From Bacteroidota bacterium (GTDB lineage Bacteria; Bacteroidota; Bacteroidia; Flavobacteriales; Flavobacteriaceae): DNA of 6,641 bases. Shown one piece after another: positions 1-6,516 of the stretch; the stretch's first letter is position 1; every line of letters starts with the position of its first letter. A program made the position numbers and the translations under genes. Under the pieces are notes generated by a model. It searched no databases. It had not been told where the DNA came from and was given only the letters and a program-made list of their open reading frames with translations. The stretch is from the NCBI GenBank assembly GCA_009936675.1, contig JAACDY010000176.1, positions 1 to 6,641 of the forward strand, given 5' to 3'.

Positions 1-563
1 ATCATATTAAAGAAAAATATCCAAAGCTGCTTATTGTAGGGGATGCTACACAACACATTGGCACTGATCATTTTGATTTTGAGGCTTCGCCTTTTGATGC
101 CGTAGTTTGTAGTGGATATAAATGGTTGTTAGCTGGTTTTGGCAATGGTTTTATTGCCTTATCAGATCAATTTTTTGCAGAAACAAATTTGAGTCATGAG
201 GGTTTTCAACAAAAGGTGTTTTCCGGACATTTCAATATACTGGGGGCTGCTTCATTGGTTTTTGCATTGGAGTATTTAAAAGCCAATGATTTTGAAAAAC
301 TGGTAGAAAAAAATAAAGTACTCTGCCAAAATCTAAGAAATGAACTTGCCAATATTGGATGGATCCCCGAATATCACCAGCGCAAACCTCAAAGTTCTAT
401 CGTAAGCATTCTCACGGATGAAGCTGTATTGAATCAATTGCAAGAACAAGGGATAAGGGCATCATACCGGGGTAAATATCTCCGATTTTCCATGCATTTT
501 TACAATTCTAATGAGGAAATTCAGAAATTAATCACGCTTCTGAAGCAATCAATTACAGTTTGA
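1..563 (+). CDS. PLP-dependent class V aminotransferase (cysteine desulfurase / isopenicillin-N epimerase-like), 3' part
   Basis: The reading frame is open from the left edge (first full codon at base 3) to TGA at 561-563, giving the last 186 residues; the start lies outside the window. The fragment shows the hallmarks of fold-type I, class V PLP enzymes: GDATQ (fragment residues 13-17), whose Asp would contact the pyridine nitrogen of PLP, and SGYKWL, whose Lys (residue 40, codon 120-122) would form the Schiff base. The C-terminal small domain ends with YLRFSMHFYN, where the Arg is expected to bind a substrate carboxylate. Family members include cysteine desulfurases, kynureninase and isopenicillin-N epimerase-like proteins, and the exact substrate cannot be told from this half. 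No Cys-bearing loop typical of SufS/NifS is evident, so sulfur mobilisation is not supported. The gene is convergent with thyA, with one base between the stop codons. Confidence 0.85.
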   Translation, partial: HIKEKYPKLLIVGDATQHIGTDHFDFEASPFDAVVCSGYKWLLAGFGNGFIALSDQFFAETNLSHEGFQQKVFSGHFNILGAASLVFALEYLKANDFEKLVEKNKVLCQNLRNELANIGWIPEYHQRKPQSSIVSILTDEAVLNQLQEQGIRASYRGKYLRFSMHFYNSNEEIQKLITLLKQSITV

Positions 564-564
564 T

Positions 565-1389
565 TTAAATGGCGACTTTACCCCTAATCAACGGGTGTGG
601 ATCATACCCATTAAGGGTAAAATCTTCGTATTTAAAATCAAAAATATCTTTAATTTCTGGATTTAATACCATCTGAGGTAGAGGTTTTGGACTTCTACTA
701 AGTTGTTCCTCCAGTTGTTCACGATGATTGGAGTAGATGTGAACATCTCCAAAAGTATGGACAAATGTACCCGGTTTGAGACCACAGACTTGGGCCACCA
801 TCAAATTCAAAAGGGCATAGGATGCGATGTTGAAGGGAACCCCTAAGAACAAATCAGCACTCCTTTGATAGAGTTGACATGAGAGTTTACCATCGGCTAC
901 ATAAAATTGAAAAAAAGCGTGGCAGGGGGGGAGTGCAGCTTTGTGATTGGCTACATTTTCTGAAAAGGAAACAGAAGTATCGGGCATCACACTGGGATTC
1001 CATGCCGATACCAGCATTCTCCTGCTGTCTGGATTGGTTTTCAAAGTTTCTATTACCGCCTTGATTTGATCGATACCTTCATCATTCCAATTCCTCCATT
1101 GGTGACCATAGACTGGCCCCAAATCTCCTTTTTCATCTGCCCATTCATTCCATATTCTGACACCATTTTTAGTTAGATAGTTGATGTTGGTGTCCCCTTT
1201 CAAGAACCACAAAAGTTCGTGAATTACAGATTTTACGTGAATTTTCTTGGTTGTAACCAAAGGGAAGCCTTCAGCTAAATCGAAACGCATCTGGTAGCCA
1301 AAAACACTTTTTGTACCTGTTCCCGTTCGGTCTGTTTTGCTTACCCCATGATCCTGAATAAATTTGACCAAATCTAAATATTGTTGCAT
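565..1389 (-). CDS. thyA: Thymidylate synthase
   Basis: ThyA methylates dUMP to dTMP using 5,10-methylenetetrahydrofolate and releases dihydrofolate; it is a cytosolic homodimer. The 274-residue protein is complete and has the family landmarks: Arg21 in DRTGTGTK (phosphate binding), GPVYGHQWRNW (91-101), the Arg123-Arg124 pair that reaches the partner subunit, the nucleophile Cys156 in PPCHAFFQFYV, QRSADLFLGVPFN (175-187, with Arg176, Asp179, Asn187) and His217/Tyr219 in GDVHIYSNH. It is about ten residues longer than E. coli ThyA, mostly because of an insertion of roughly 12 residues just before the catalytic Cys (about 132-153). The Met start gives the normal N-terminus and lies 19 nt after a -7 box. 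The often adjacent folA is not here. The upstream neighbour on the same strand is the DUF151 gene, 86 bp away. Confidence 0.98.
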   Translation of the reverse strand: MQQYLDLVKFIQDHGVSKTDRTGTGTKSVFGYQMRFDLAEGFPLVTTKKIHVKSVIHELLWFLKGDTNINYLTKNGVRIWNEWADEKGDLGPVYGHQWRNWNDEGIDQIKAVIETLKTNPDSRRMLVSAWNPSVMPDTSVSFSENVANHKAALPPCHAFFQFYVADGKLSCQLYQRSADLFLGVPFNIASYALLNLMVAQVCGLKPGTFVHTFGDVHIYSNHREQLEEQLSRSPKPLPQMVLNPEIKDIFDFKYEDFTLNGYDPHPLIRGKVAI

Positions 1390-1408
1390 GCTCTAGAAGA
1401 TATATGAT

Positions 1409-1416
1409 CAAAAATA
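1409..1416 (-). promoter_or_regulatory. Likely thyA promoter (-7 box)
   Basis: On the minus strand the sequence reads TATTTTTG, a full match to the Bacteroidota -7 consensus TAnnTTTG. It ends 19 nt before the thyA ATG. No clear TTG is seen at the expected -33 distance, so the call rests on the -7 box and its position. It suggests that thyA can be transcribed separately from the DUF151 gene upstream. Confidence 0.5.
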
Positions 1417-1446
1417 AGTCATGGTGAGATTACTCTGTTTGGAAAT

Positions 1447-1483
1447 AAAAATAGTTTTCAAAAAAAGATTAACAGCTATTTTT
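1447..1483 (-). terminator. Weak AT-rich inverted repeat after the DUF151 gene
   Basis: AAAAATAG (1447-1454) and CTATTTTT (1476-1483) form an 8-bp perfect inverted repeat that overlaps the TAG stop codon of the DUF151 gene. On the minus strand the loop holds a run of seven Ts and the 3' arm ends in TTTTT. It could act as a weak intrinsic terminator between the DUF151 gene and thyA, but the stem has almost no GC pairs and may simply reflect the AT-rich spacer. Confidence 0.25.
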
Positions 1484-2099
1484 TTGACTCTCTTTTTGAA
1501 ATCTCGTCCCTAATTTTCACTGCTTTTTCGTAATCTTCCAGATTTACCAGTTTATCTAAAAGGGATTTCAATTTTGTAAGAGAAAGTTTTTTCAAATCGT
1601 CGGGAACGGCTTTTTGTTTGCTTTGTTCTTCGACAAAATTTTGAATCCAGTCTTCACTTCCTTTGTTTTTCTGATCGTCTTTTATAGTACTTTCGTCAAA
1701 ACCAGCTTGTTTGAGAATGGAGTCATATATAAAAATGGGTGCTCTAAATCGCAAGGCCATGGCAATGGCATCGGAAGTCCTAGCGTCAATGATCTCTTCA
1801 ATTTTATCTCTTTCGCAGATCAAGCTTGAGTAAAAGACCCCGTCGACCAATTTGTGAATGATCACCTGTTTGATATAGACATTAAATCTCTCGGCAAAGT
1901 TCTTAAATAGATCATGGGTTAAGGGGCGTTTTGGTTTTATTTCCTTTTCTAAGGCAATGGCAATGGATTGTGCTTCAAACCCACCAATGATGATGGGCAG
2001 CCTTCTGTTTCCATCCACCTCACTCAAAATAAGTGCATAGGCACCTGTTTGTGTTTCGCTATAGGAAATCCCCTGAATGTTTAATTGTATTAATTTCAT
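1476..2099 (-). CDS. Bifunctional nuclease family (DUF151/BFN) protein with C-terminal UVR motif
   Basis: The 207-residue protein has an N-terminal DUF151/BFN domain (about 1-140). It begins MKLIQLNIQGISYS and carries the conserved LPIIIGGFEAQSIAIAL (34-50) and IDARTSDAIAMALRFRAP (104-121) segments. After a charged linker (about 140-170), a C-terminal helix pair (about 172-205) contains LEDYEKAVKIRDEI (187-200), a good match to the UVR motif of UvrB and UvrC. Plant and some bacterial BFN homologues are reported to have RNase/DNase activity; the cellular role in Bacteroidota is unsettled. An ATG 102 bp upstream (2201) is in frame, but the 34 extra residues do not resemble the family, whose members start at this Met, so 2099 is chosen. 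The gene is divergent from pdhB and upstream of thyA. Confidence 0.9.
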   Translation of the reverse strand: MKLIQLNIQGISYSETQTGAYALILSEVDGNRRLPIIIGGFEAQSIAIALEKEIKPKRPLTHDLFKNFAERFNVYIKQVIIHKLVDGVFYSSLICERDKIEEIIDARTSDAIAMALRFRAPIFIYDSILKQAGFDESTIKDDQKNKGSEDWIQNFVEEQSKQKAVPDDLKKLSLTKLKSLLDKLVNLEDYEKAVKIRDEISKRESKK

Positions 2100-2112
2100 A
2101 GTATGACTCAAT

Positions 2113-2121
2113 GCCAAAATA
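2113..2121 (-). promoter_or_regulatory. Possible DUF151-gene promoter (-7 box, weak)
   Basis: The minus strand reads TATTTTGGC, one T short of the TAnnTTTG -7 consensus, 13 nt before the chosen start codon. No -33 element is obvious. The placement resembles the other genes of this window but is closer to the ATG, so the call is tentative. Confidence 0.22.
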
Positions 2122-2220
2122 GTGAAATTATCTCCTAAAATCCTATAAAAAAACGGTTTTTGTAAACAGTTTAACCTAAAAATTCTGAATGCTATAACCA
2201 CTTATCCGTTAGCATTTAAT

Positions 2221-2228
2221 TAAATTTG
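2221..2228 (+). promoter_or_regulatory. Likely pdhB promoter (-7 box)
   Basis: TAAATTTG matches the Bacteroidota -7 consensus TAnnTTTG exactly and ends 19 nt before the pdhB ATG, implying a leader of about 12-15 nt. No TTG is visible at the usual -33 spacing. The leader is A-rich (GCAAAAAATATTAAA) and has no Shine-Dalgarno sequence, as is common in this phylum. Confidence 0.5.
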
Positions 2229-2247
2229 TGCTGCAAAAAATATTAAA

Positions 2248-3228
2248 ATGAAAACGATTCAATTCAGAGAGGCCATTTGTCAGGCCATGTCGGAAGAAAT
2301 GCGAAGAGATGAATCCATCTATTTGATGGGAGAAGAGGTTGCAGAATACAATGGTGCCTATAAGGCTTCCAAAGGTATGCTCGACGAATTTGGCGACAAA
2401 CGTGTGATTGATACTCCCATCTCCGAATTGGGTTTTGCAGGTATTGGTGTAGGTTCGACCATGACTGGAAATCGACCCATAATCGAATTCATGACCTTCA
2501 ATTTTGCTTTGGTAGGGATTGACCAGATCATCAACAATGCTGCCAAGATTCGTCAGATGTCTGGGGGACAATTTCCCTGTCCTATCGTTTTCAGAGGACC
2601 CACAGCATCGGCAGGTCAACTGGCTGCGACACATTCACAAGCTTTCGAAAGTTGGTATGCCAACTGTCCGGGTTTGAAAGTAATTGTTCCTTCCAACCCA
2701 TACGATGCCAAAGGGCTTTTGAAGTCGGCTATCAGAGATGAGGACCCCGTAATTTTTATGGAGTCAGAACAAATGTATGGAGACAAAGGGGAAGTTCCCG
2801 AGGGAGAATATACGCTTCCTATTGGAGTTGCCGATATCAAAAGAGAGGGGAAAGACGTAACTGTAGTATCTTTCGGTAAAATCATTAAAGTAGCTTATGA
2901 AGCGGCTGAGTCCTTATCAAAAGAAGGTGTCGATTGTGAAATTATAGATCTCAGAACCATACGTCCCATGGATTATGAAGCCATTTTCAACTCGGTTAAA
3001 AAAACCAATCGATTGGTTATTCTGGAAGAGTCATGGCCTTTTGGAAATATTTCTACTGAAATCACTTATCAGGTGCAAAATCAAATATTTGATTTTCTTG
3101 ATGCACCCATAGAAAAAATAAATACTGCCGATACCCCCGCACCTTATTCTCCTGTTTTGTTGGCTGAGTGGCTCCCCAATAGTCAAGATGTGATCAAAGC
3201 TGTAAAGAAAGTGATGTACGTAAAATAA
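2248..3228 (+). CDS. pdhB: Pyruvate dehydrogenase E1 component, beta subunit
   Basis: The protein is the beta subunit of the thiamine-diphosphate E1 heterotetramer, which decarboxylates pyruvate and passes the acetyl group to lipoyl-E2. Its 326 residues are full length. The N-terminal half (about 1-180) is the pyrimidine-binding domain, with catalytic Glu60 in TPISELGFAGIGVG (corresponding to the ThDP-activating Glu of human E1-beta) and His129 in THSQAFESWYANCPG at the active-site entrance. The C-terminal transketolase-like domain (about 200-320) includes IIDLRTIRPMD and ILEESWPFGN. A branched-chain 2-oxoacid dehydrogenase beta subunit is the main alternative, but the similarity to PdhB (for instance SAIRDEDPVIFMESEQMYG) is strong. 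Neither the alpha subunit nor E2/E3 is in the window. The gene has its own promoter and a terminator downstream, so it appears to be transcribed alone. Confidence 0.95.
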   Translation: MKTIQFREAICQAMSEEMRRDESIYLMGEEVAEYNGAYKASKGMLDEFGDKRVIDTPISELGFAGIGVGSTMTGNRPIIEFMTFNFALVGIDQIINNAAKIRQMSGGQFPCPIVFRGPTASAGQLAATHSQAFESWYANCPGLKVIVPSNPYDAKGLLKSAIRDEDPVIFMESEQMYGDKGEVPEGEYTLPIGVADIKREGKDVTVVSFGKIIKVAYEAAESLSKEGVDCEIIDLRTIRPMDYEAIFNSVKKTNRLVILEESWPFGNISTEITYQVQNQIFDFLDAPIEKINTADTPAPYSPVLLAEWLPNSQDVIKAVKKVMYVK

Positions 3229-3340
3229 TGTTCAAACCTTTCATTGATTCCCAAAAAGTAGAACTTCACCCAGGAATCATTAATCAATAGTTTTCTCAAG
3301 GGGAAGATAAAACCAAATAAGAACAACTCCTTTATTTGTT

Positions 3341-3405
3341 TTACAAATACCAAAGACCCAGCATTTGAATTGCTGGGTCTTTGGTATTGTAGCTTTTTAT
3401 TTTTT
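3341..3405 (+). terminator. Strong intrinsic terminator between convergent pdhB and hppA
   Basis: The arms AATACCAAAGACCCAGCA (3346-3363) and 3371-3388 pair perfectly over 18 bp around a 7-nt loop (TTTGAAT). Allowing one bulged A at 3345, four more pairs (3341-3344 with 3389-3392) extend the stem up to the T-rich tract TTTTTATTTTTT (3394-3405) on the + strand. This is a classic Rho-independent terminator for pdhB. The hairpin is symmetric, so it may also stop hppA transcripts arriving on the minus strand, although the sequence after the stem on that strand is A-rich instead of T-rich. The rest of the 187-bp spacer shows no recognisable gene. Confidence 0.9.
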
Positions 3406-3415
3406 GTAGTAGAAT

Positions 3416-5653
3416 CTACTTTTCAATAAGATCCTCGTAAGGAACACTATTGTCAGCAATATCAGATTCTTCTTCCTCGATACTAATGGTGTGCTCAGGT
3501 TTTTCAATTTTTTCTCCCATAGCATCTCCCTCAATTGCAATGGTTGGTGCAATCACCAATGCTACTACTGACATCAATTTTAGTAGGATGTTAAGAGAAG
3601 GTCCTGAAGTATCTTTAAATGGATCTCCAACGGTATCACCTACTACTGCAGCTTTGTGAGCATCAGACCCTTTTCTTCCATCCGATTCGATCATTTTTTT
3701 GGCATTGTCCCATGCACCTCCGGCATTGGATTGGAAAATGGCCATCAGTATACCACAAGTGGTAACACCAGCCAAAAGACCTCCGAGCATTTCAGCACCT
3801 CCCAGTAAACCAACCGCTACAGGCACTAGTATGGCCAATAGTCCGGGCATCACCATTTCTTTGATGGAGGCTTTGGTTGAAATCTCAACACATTTTTCAT
3901 AATCTGCTTTACCATCGGCCGCATCAAAAATAGCACGGTCTTTGGCGTTGGCTTTGGAAATATCAGCATCGTATTTTCTCATAATTTCAAGCGCAGCTTT
4001 CAATTCGGGAATGTCTTTAAATTGTCTTCTTACTTCTTCGATCATTGACATGGCCGCTCGTCCGACTGCATTCATGGAGAGTGCAGAAAAAACAAATGGC
4101 AACATACCCCCAACAAGGAGTCCAGCCATTACTTTGGGCTTTGAAACATCAATTGCTGTAACGTTGGCTACTTGCATAAAGGCCGAGAACAATGCCAAGG
4201 CTGTAAGAGCAGCAGAGGCAATGGCGAAACCTTTCCCAATGGCAGCAGTAGTGTTTCCTACGGCGTCCAATTTATCAGTGCGCTCTCTTACTTCGGCAGG
4301 TAATTCTGCCATTTCAGCAATCCCACCTGCATTGTCAGAGATGGGTCCGTAAGCATCAACGGCCAATTGAATTCCTGTATTGGCCAACATTCCCACAGCG
4401 GCAATTGCGATCCCATACAATCCGGCATAGTGGTGAGAAATTAAAATCGCAGCAGCGATCAGTATAATGGGGATCATGGTTGACATCATACCTACACCCA
4501 AACCAGCAATTATATTGGTAGCAGATCCAGTTTCAGATTGACGAACAATTGCAGAAACAGGTTTGGTTCCCGTTCCAGTGTAATATTCAGTAACTTTTCC
4601 AACACCCAAACCAGCAACTAATCCAGAAATGGTCGCTAAAAATACTCCCATAGCTCCGAAAGGTAAACCCTCTGTTGATTCAGGGATCATTATTTTAATA
4701 ACAAAATAGGACACGATCACCATCAAACCTGCTGATCCAAATTCTCCTATATTCAGCGCAGTTTGAGGATTACCCCCTTCTTTAACTTTTACAAAAAAGG
4801 TGCCTATGATGGACATTACAATTCCAAATGCAGCGAGTACAAGGGGAAGGTAAACCGCACCCAATCCTTCAAATTCGGGAGTAATAATAAAAGCTCCCAG
4901 TACCATCGTTCCGATGATTGAGCCTACGTAAGACTCAAATAAATCAGCACCCATACCAGCAACATCCCCTACATTGTCACCCACATTATCTGCAATGGTT
5001 GCAGGGTTTAGGGGATGATCTTCAGGGATTCCAGCTTCAATCTTACCAACCAAGTCAGCACCAACATCGGCGGCTTTGGTGTAAATTCCACCACCCACTC
5101 TTGCAAACAATGCAATTGAAGAGGCTCCCATAGAAAACCCTGTCAATACATTCAATACAGTAGTCAAGTTTTCGGCACCAGGCCAAATATTTTGGTATAA
5201 AGCGAACAAGCTACTTAAACCCAATACGCCCAGACTAACTACACCCAGTCCCATTACAGAACCTCCTGTGAAAGCAACTTCCAAGGCTTTTCCTAGGGAA
5301 GTCCTTGCGGCATTGGTCGTTCTTACATTGGCTTTGGTCGCTACACGCATTCCTATAAAACCTGCAAGAGCAGAACAAATGGCACCCACTACAAAGGATA
5401 GAGCAACCATTCCATGTGATCCTTCTTCATTACTTCCTTTGATGTACAATAGTACAGCCAAGCAAACTACAAAAATGGATAGAATTCTATATTCAGCCTT
5501 TAGGAAAGACATGGCTCCATTGGCGATATTTTTGGCAATGGTCGCCATTTTTTCATTGCCAACCTCTTGTTTGGCAATCCAATTATTTTTGAAAAATACA
5601 AACAGCAAGCCCAAAAGCCCGAATGTAGGTAAAAAGTCGATAACAAATTTCAT
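3416..5653 (-). CDS. hppA: Membrane-bound, K+-dependent type ion-translocating pyrophosphatase
   Basis: The enzyme hydrolyses cytosolic pyrophosphate and couples this to Na+ and/or H+ export across the inner membrane. The 745-residue polytopic protein has about 16 hydrophobic segments. The pyrophosphate/Mg2+ site is seen in DVGADLVGKIEAG (196-208), DNVGDNVGD (222-230) and VVGDTVGDPFKDTSGPS (670-686). In GNTTAAIGKG (466-475), Ala470 and Gly473 replace the Lys and Thr typical of K+-independent enzymes, so K+ dependence is predicted. Glu240 in GADLFESY sits where Na+-pumping members have their gate Glu, but H+-pumping relatives exist, so the ion is open. There is an insertion of roughly 28 residues (about 551-580) in a cytoplasmic loop and an acidic tail of about 37 residues after the last membrane helix. 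An in-frame ATG at 5731 lies upstream of the promoter box and adds a non-family segment, so 5653 is chosen. The kinase gene upstream is 115 bp away. Confidence 0.96.
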   Translation of the reverse strand: MKFVIDFLPTFGLLGLLFVFFKNNWIAKQEVGNEKMATIAKNIANGAMSFLKAEYRILSIFVVCLAVLLYIKGSNEEGSHGMVALSFVVGAICSALAGFIGMRVATKANVRTTNAARTSLGKALEVAFTGGSVMGLGVVSLGVLGLSSLFALYQNIWPGAENLTTVLNVLTGFSMGASSIALFARVGGGIYTKAADVGADLVGKIEAGIPEDHPLNPATIADNVGDNVGDVAGMGADLFESYVGSIIGTMVLGAFIITPEFEGLGAVYLPLVLAAFGIVMSIIGTFFVKVKEGGNPQTALNIGEFGSAGLMVIVSYFVIKIMIPESTEGLPFGAMGVFLATISGLVAGLGVGKVTEYYTGTGTKPVSAIVRQSETGSATNIIAGLGVGMMSTMIPIILIAAAILISHHYAGLYGIAIAAVGMLANTGIQLAVDAYGPISDNAGGIAEMAELPAEVRERTDKLDAVGNTTAAIGKGFAIASAALTALALFSAFMQVANVTAIDVSKPKVMAGLLVGGMLPFVFSALSMNAVGRAAMSMIEEVRRQFKDIPELKAALEIMRKYDADISKANAKDRAIFDAADGKADYEKCVEISTKASIKEMVMPGLLAILVPVAVGLLGGAEMLGGLLAGVTTCGILMAIFQSNAGGAWDNAKKMIESDGRKGSDAHKAAVVGDTVGDPFKDTSGPSLNILLKLMSVVALVIAPTIAIEGDAMGEKIEKPEHTISIEEEESDIADNSVPYEDLIEK

Positions 5654-5676
5654 GAAATGATGGTTTTTAATGGCAC

Positions 5677-5710
5677 CAAAAATAGTGAAACCATTCTTAA
5701 TAAAAAACAA
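5677..5710 (-). promoter_or_regulatory. hppA promoter
   Basis: On the minus strand TATTTTTG (5677-5684) is a full match to the -7 consensus TAnnTTTG, and TTG (5708-5710) lies 23 nt upstream, at the long end of the 17-23 nt spacing reported for Bacteroidota promoters. The -7 box ends 23 nt before the chosen hppA ATG at 5653. The position supports that start, because the alternative ATG at 5731 would lie upstream of the promoter. Confidence 0.55.
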
Positions 5711-5737
5711 TCTTAAGCCTATAAATTTCAATGATTT

Positions 5738-5762
5738 AAAACCTTAAAATACAGGAGGTTTT
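5738..5762 (-). other. Short inverted repeat after the kinase gene, possible weak terminator
   Basis: AAAACCT (5738-5744) and AGGTTTT (5756-5762) form a 7-bp perfect inverted repeat with an 11-nt loop, starting 7 nt after the TAA of the deoxynucleoside kinase gene on the minus strand. The 3' arm ends in TTTT. It could weaken read-through into hppA, but only three of its pairs are GC and the T tract is short. Confidence 0.25.
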
Positions 5763-5768
5763 GGAGAT

Positions 5769-6383
5769 TTAAAATAAGCCGTTTAGTTCGGCATCAATTT
5801 TCTCGATGATTTTGCCTAAATCGCCCTTATTTTCAACGAAATCAAATTGGTCAACATCGACAATCAACAACTTTCCCTTATCATAGGTGGAGATCCAAGC
5901 TTCATATCTTTCGTTCAATCTACTCAGATACTCTATGCTGATTGAGTTTTCATATTCCCGTCCTCTTTTGTGAATTTTATGAACCAAGTTGGGAATACTA
6001 CTCCTGAGATATATGAGCATATCCGGTCCTTCGACCATGGACTCCATCAATCCAAAAAGTGACTGGTAGTTATTGAAATCCCGCTGATTCATCAGTCCCA
6101 TAGCATGAAGATTGGGTGCGAAAATACGAGCATCCTCATAAATCGTCCTGTCTTGAATGAAATCCTTGTTTGAAGCTTTGAAGTTTTTGAGTTGTCGAAA
6201 CCTGCTGTTAAGAAAGTATATCTGAAGGTTGAACGACCATCGCTCCATATGATTGTAAAAATCATCCAAATAGGGATTGTCAATAATATCTTCAAAATGG
6301 GCATCCCAACCATAGTGTTTGGACAGCAATTCCACCAAACTGGTTTTTCCTGCACCTATATTTCCGGCAACAGCAACGTACAT
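5769..6383 (-). CDS. Deoxynucleoside kinase
   Basis: This cytosolic salvage enzyme phosphorylates deoxynucleosides to their 5'-monophosphates with NTP. The 204-residue length fits the bacterial dGK/dAK-like branch of the family. Visible motifs are the P-loop GNIGAGKTS (7-15), FED with Glu31 as the likely general base, DNPYLDDFY (35-43), the substrate-binding segment QDRTIYEDA (77-85, the DRS-type motif with Thr in place of Ser) and an Arg-rich LID, KRGREYE (139-145), followed by the helix that ends in NERYEAWI. The nucleoside preference cannot be settled from these motifs; dA or dG is typical of Bacteroidota and Firmicutes relatives. The start is the only Met close to the P-loop and lies 19 nt after a -7-like box. 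hppA lies downstream on the same strand but has its own promoter. Confidence 0.93.
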   Translation of the reverse strand: MYVAVAGNIGAGKTSLVELLSKHYGWDAHFEDIIDNPYLDDFYNHMERWSFNLQIYFLNSRFRQLKNFKASNKDFIQDRTIYEDARIFAPNLHAMGLMNQRDFNNYQSLFGLMESMVEGPDMLIYLRSSIPNLVHKIHKRGREYENSISIEYLSRLNERYEAWISTYDKGKLLIVDVDQFDFVENKGDLGKIIEKIDAELNGLF

Positions 6384-6402
6384 TTTTACTTTTCTTTTTT
6401 GG

Positions 6403-6410
6403 GAAAGATA
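6403..6410 (-). promoter_or_regulatory. Likely deoxynucleoside kinase promoter (-7 box)
   Basis: The minus strand reads TATCTTTC, which matches TAnnTTTG except for the last base, and ends 19 nt before the kinase ATG, the same distance as for thyA and pdhB. No TTG is seen at the -33 position; the surrounding region is very AT-rich. Confidence 0.38.
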
Positions 6411-6472
6411 GTTACTTTTTTATTGAAATATATTTAAGATTGATTGAAATTTTCTATTAAAATTTATTTTTG

Positions 6473-6516
6473 TTTCAAAGCCAAATTATTTAAGCAAATA
6501 AATTTTTTCTTTGAAA
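6473..6516. repeat. 8-bp inverted repeat flanking the riboswitch promoter -33 box
   Basis: TTTCAAAG (6473-6480) and CTTTGAAA (6509-6516) are perfect inverted copies separated by 28 bp. The right copy contains the TTTG that serves as the -33 element of the promoter for the SAM-II leader. It could be a split operator, but chance is a fair explanation in such AT-rich DNA. Confidence 0.25.

Noticed and set aside
879..1064. 61-codon + strand frame inside thyA
   Set aside because: It is antisense to the catalytic region of thyA and its translation is low-complexity and unlike any family.
2100..2201. Longer N-terminus for the DUF151 protein from an ATG at 2201
   Set aside because: The 34 extra residues are not family-like, while the Met at 2099 begins the normal MKLIQL-type N-terminus; the extension would also occupy most of the divergent promoter region.
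2209..2885. Minus-strand frames of 62-141 codons inside pdhB
   Set aside because: They are antisense to an intact, well-conserved gene, with no start context or recognisable motif.
3245..3279. 7-bp inverted repeat TGATTCC / GGAATCA after pdhB
   Set aside because: It has a 21-nt loop and no T tract, and a far stronger terminator follows at 3341-3405.
3450..5660. Several open frames of 67-136 codons on the + strand inside hppA
   Set aside because: They lie antisense to a clear, full-length pyrophosphatase gene and resemble no family; they arise from its codon composition.
5654..5731. Longer N-terminus for HppA from an ATG at 5731
   Set aside because: The extension overlaps the -7 box at 5677-5684, and the family starts with the first membrane helix that follows the Met at 5653.
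5753..5758. AGGAGG on the + strand resembling a Shine-Dalgarno site
   Set aside because: No start codon follows at a usable distance on that strand and it lies in the spacer of two minus-strand genes.
6092..6437. Frames of 81 and 87 codons overlapping the kinase gene
   Set aside because: They cover the P-loop region of a clear kinase gene in other frames, with no independent support.
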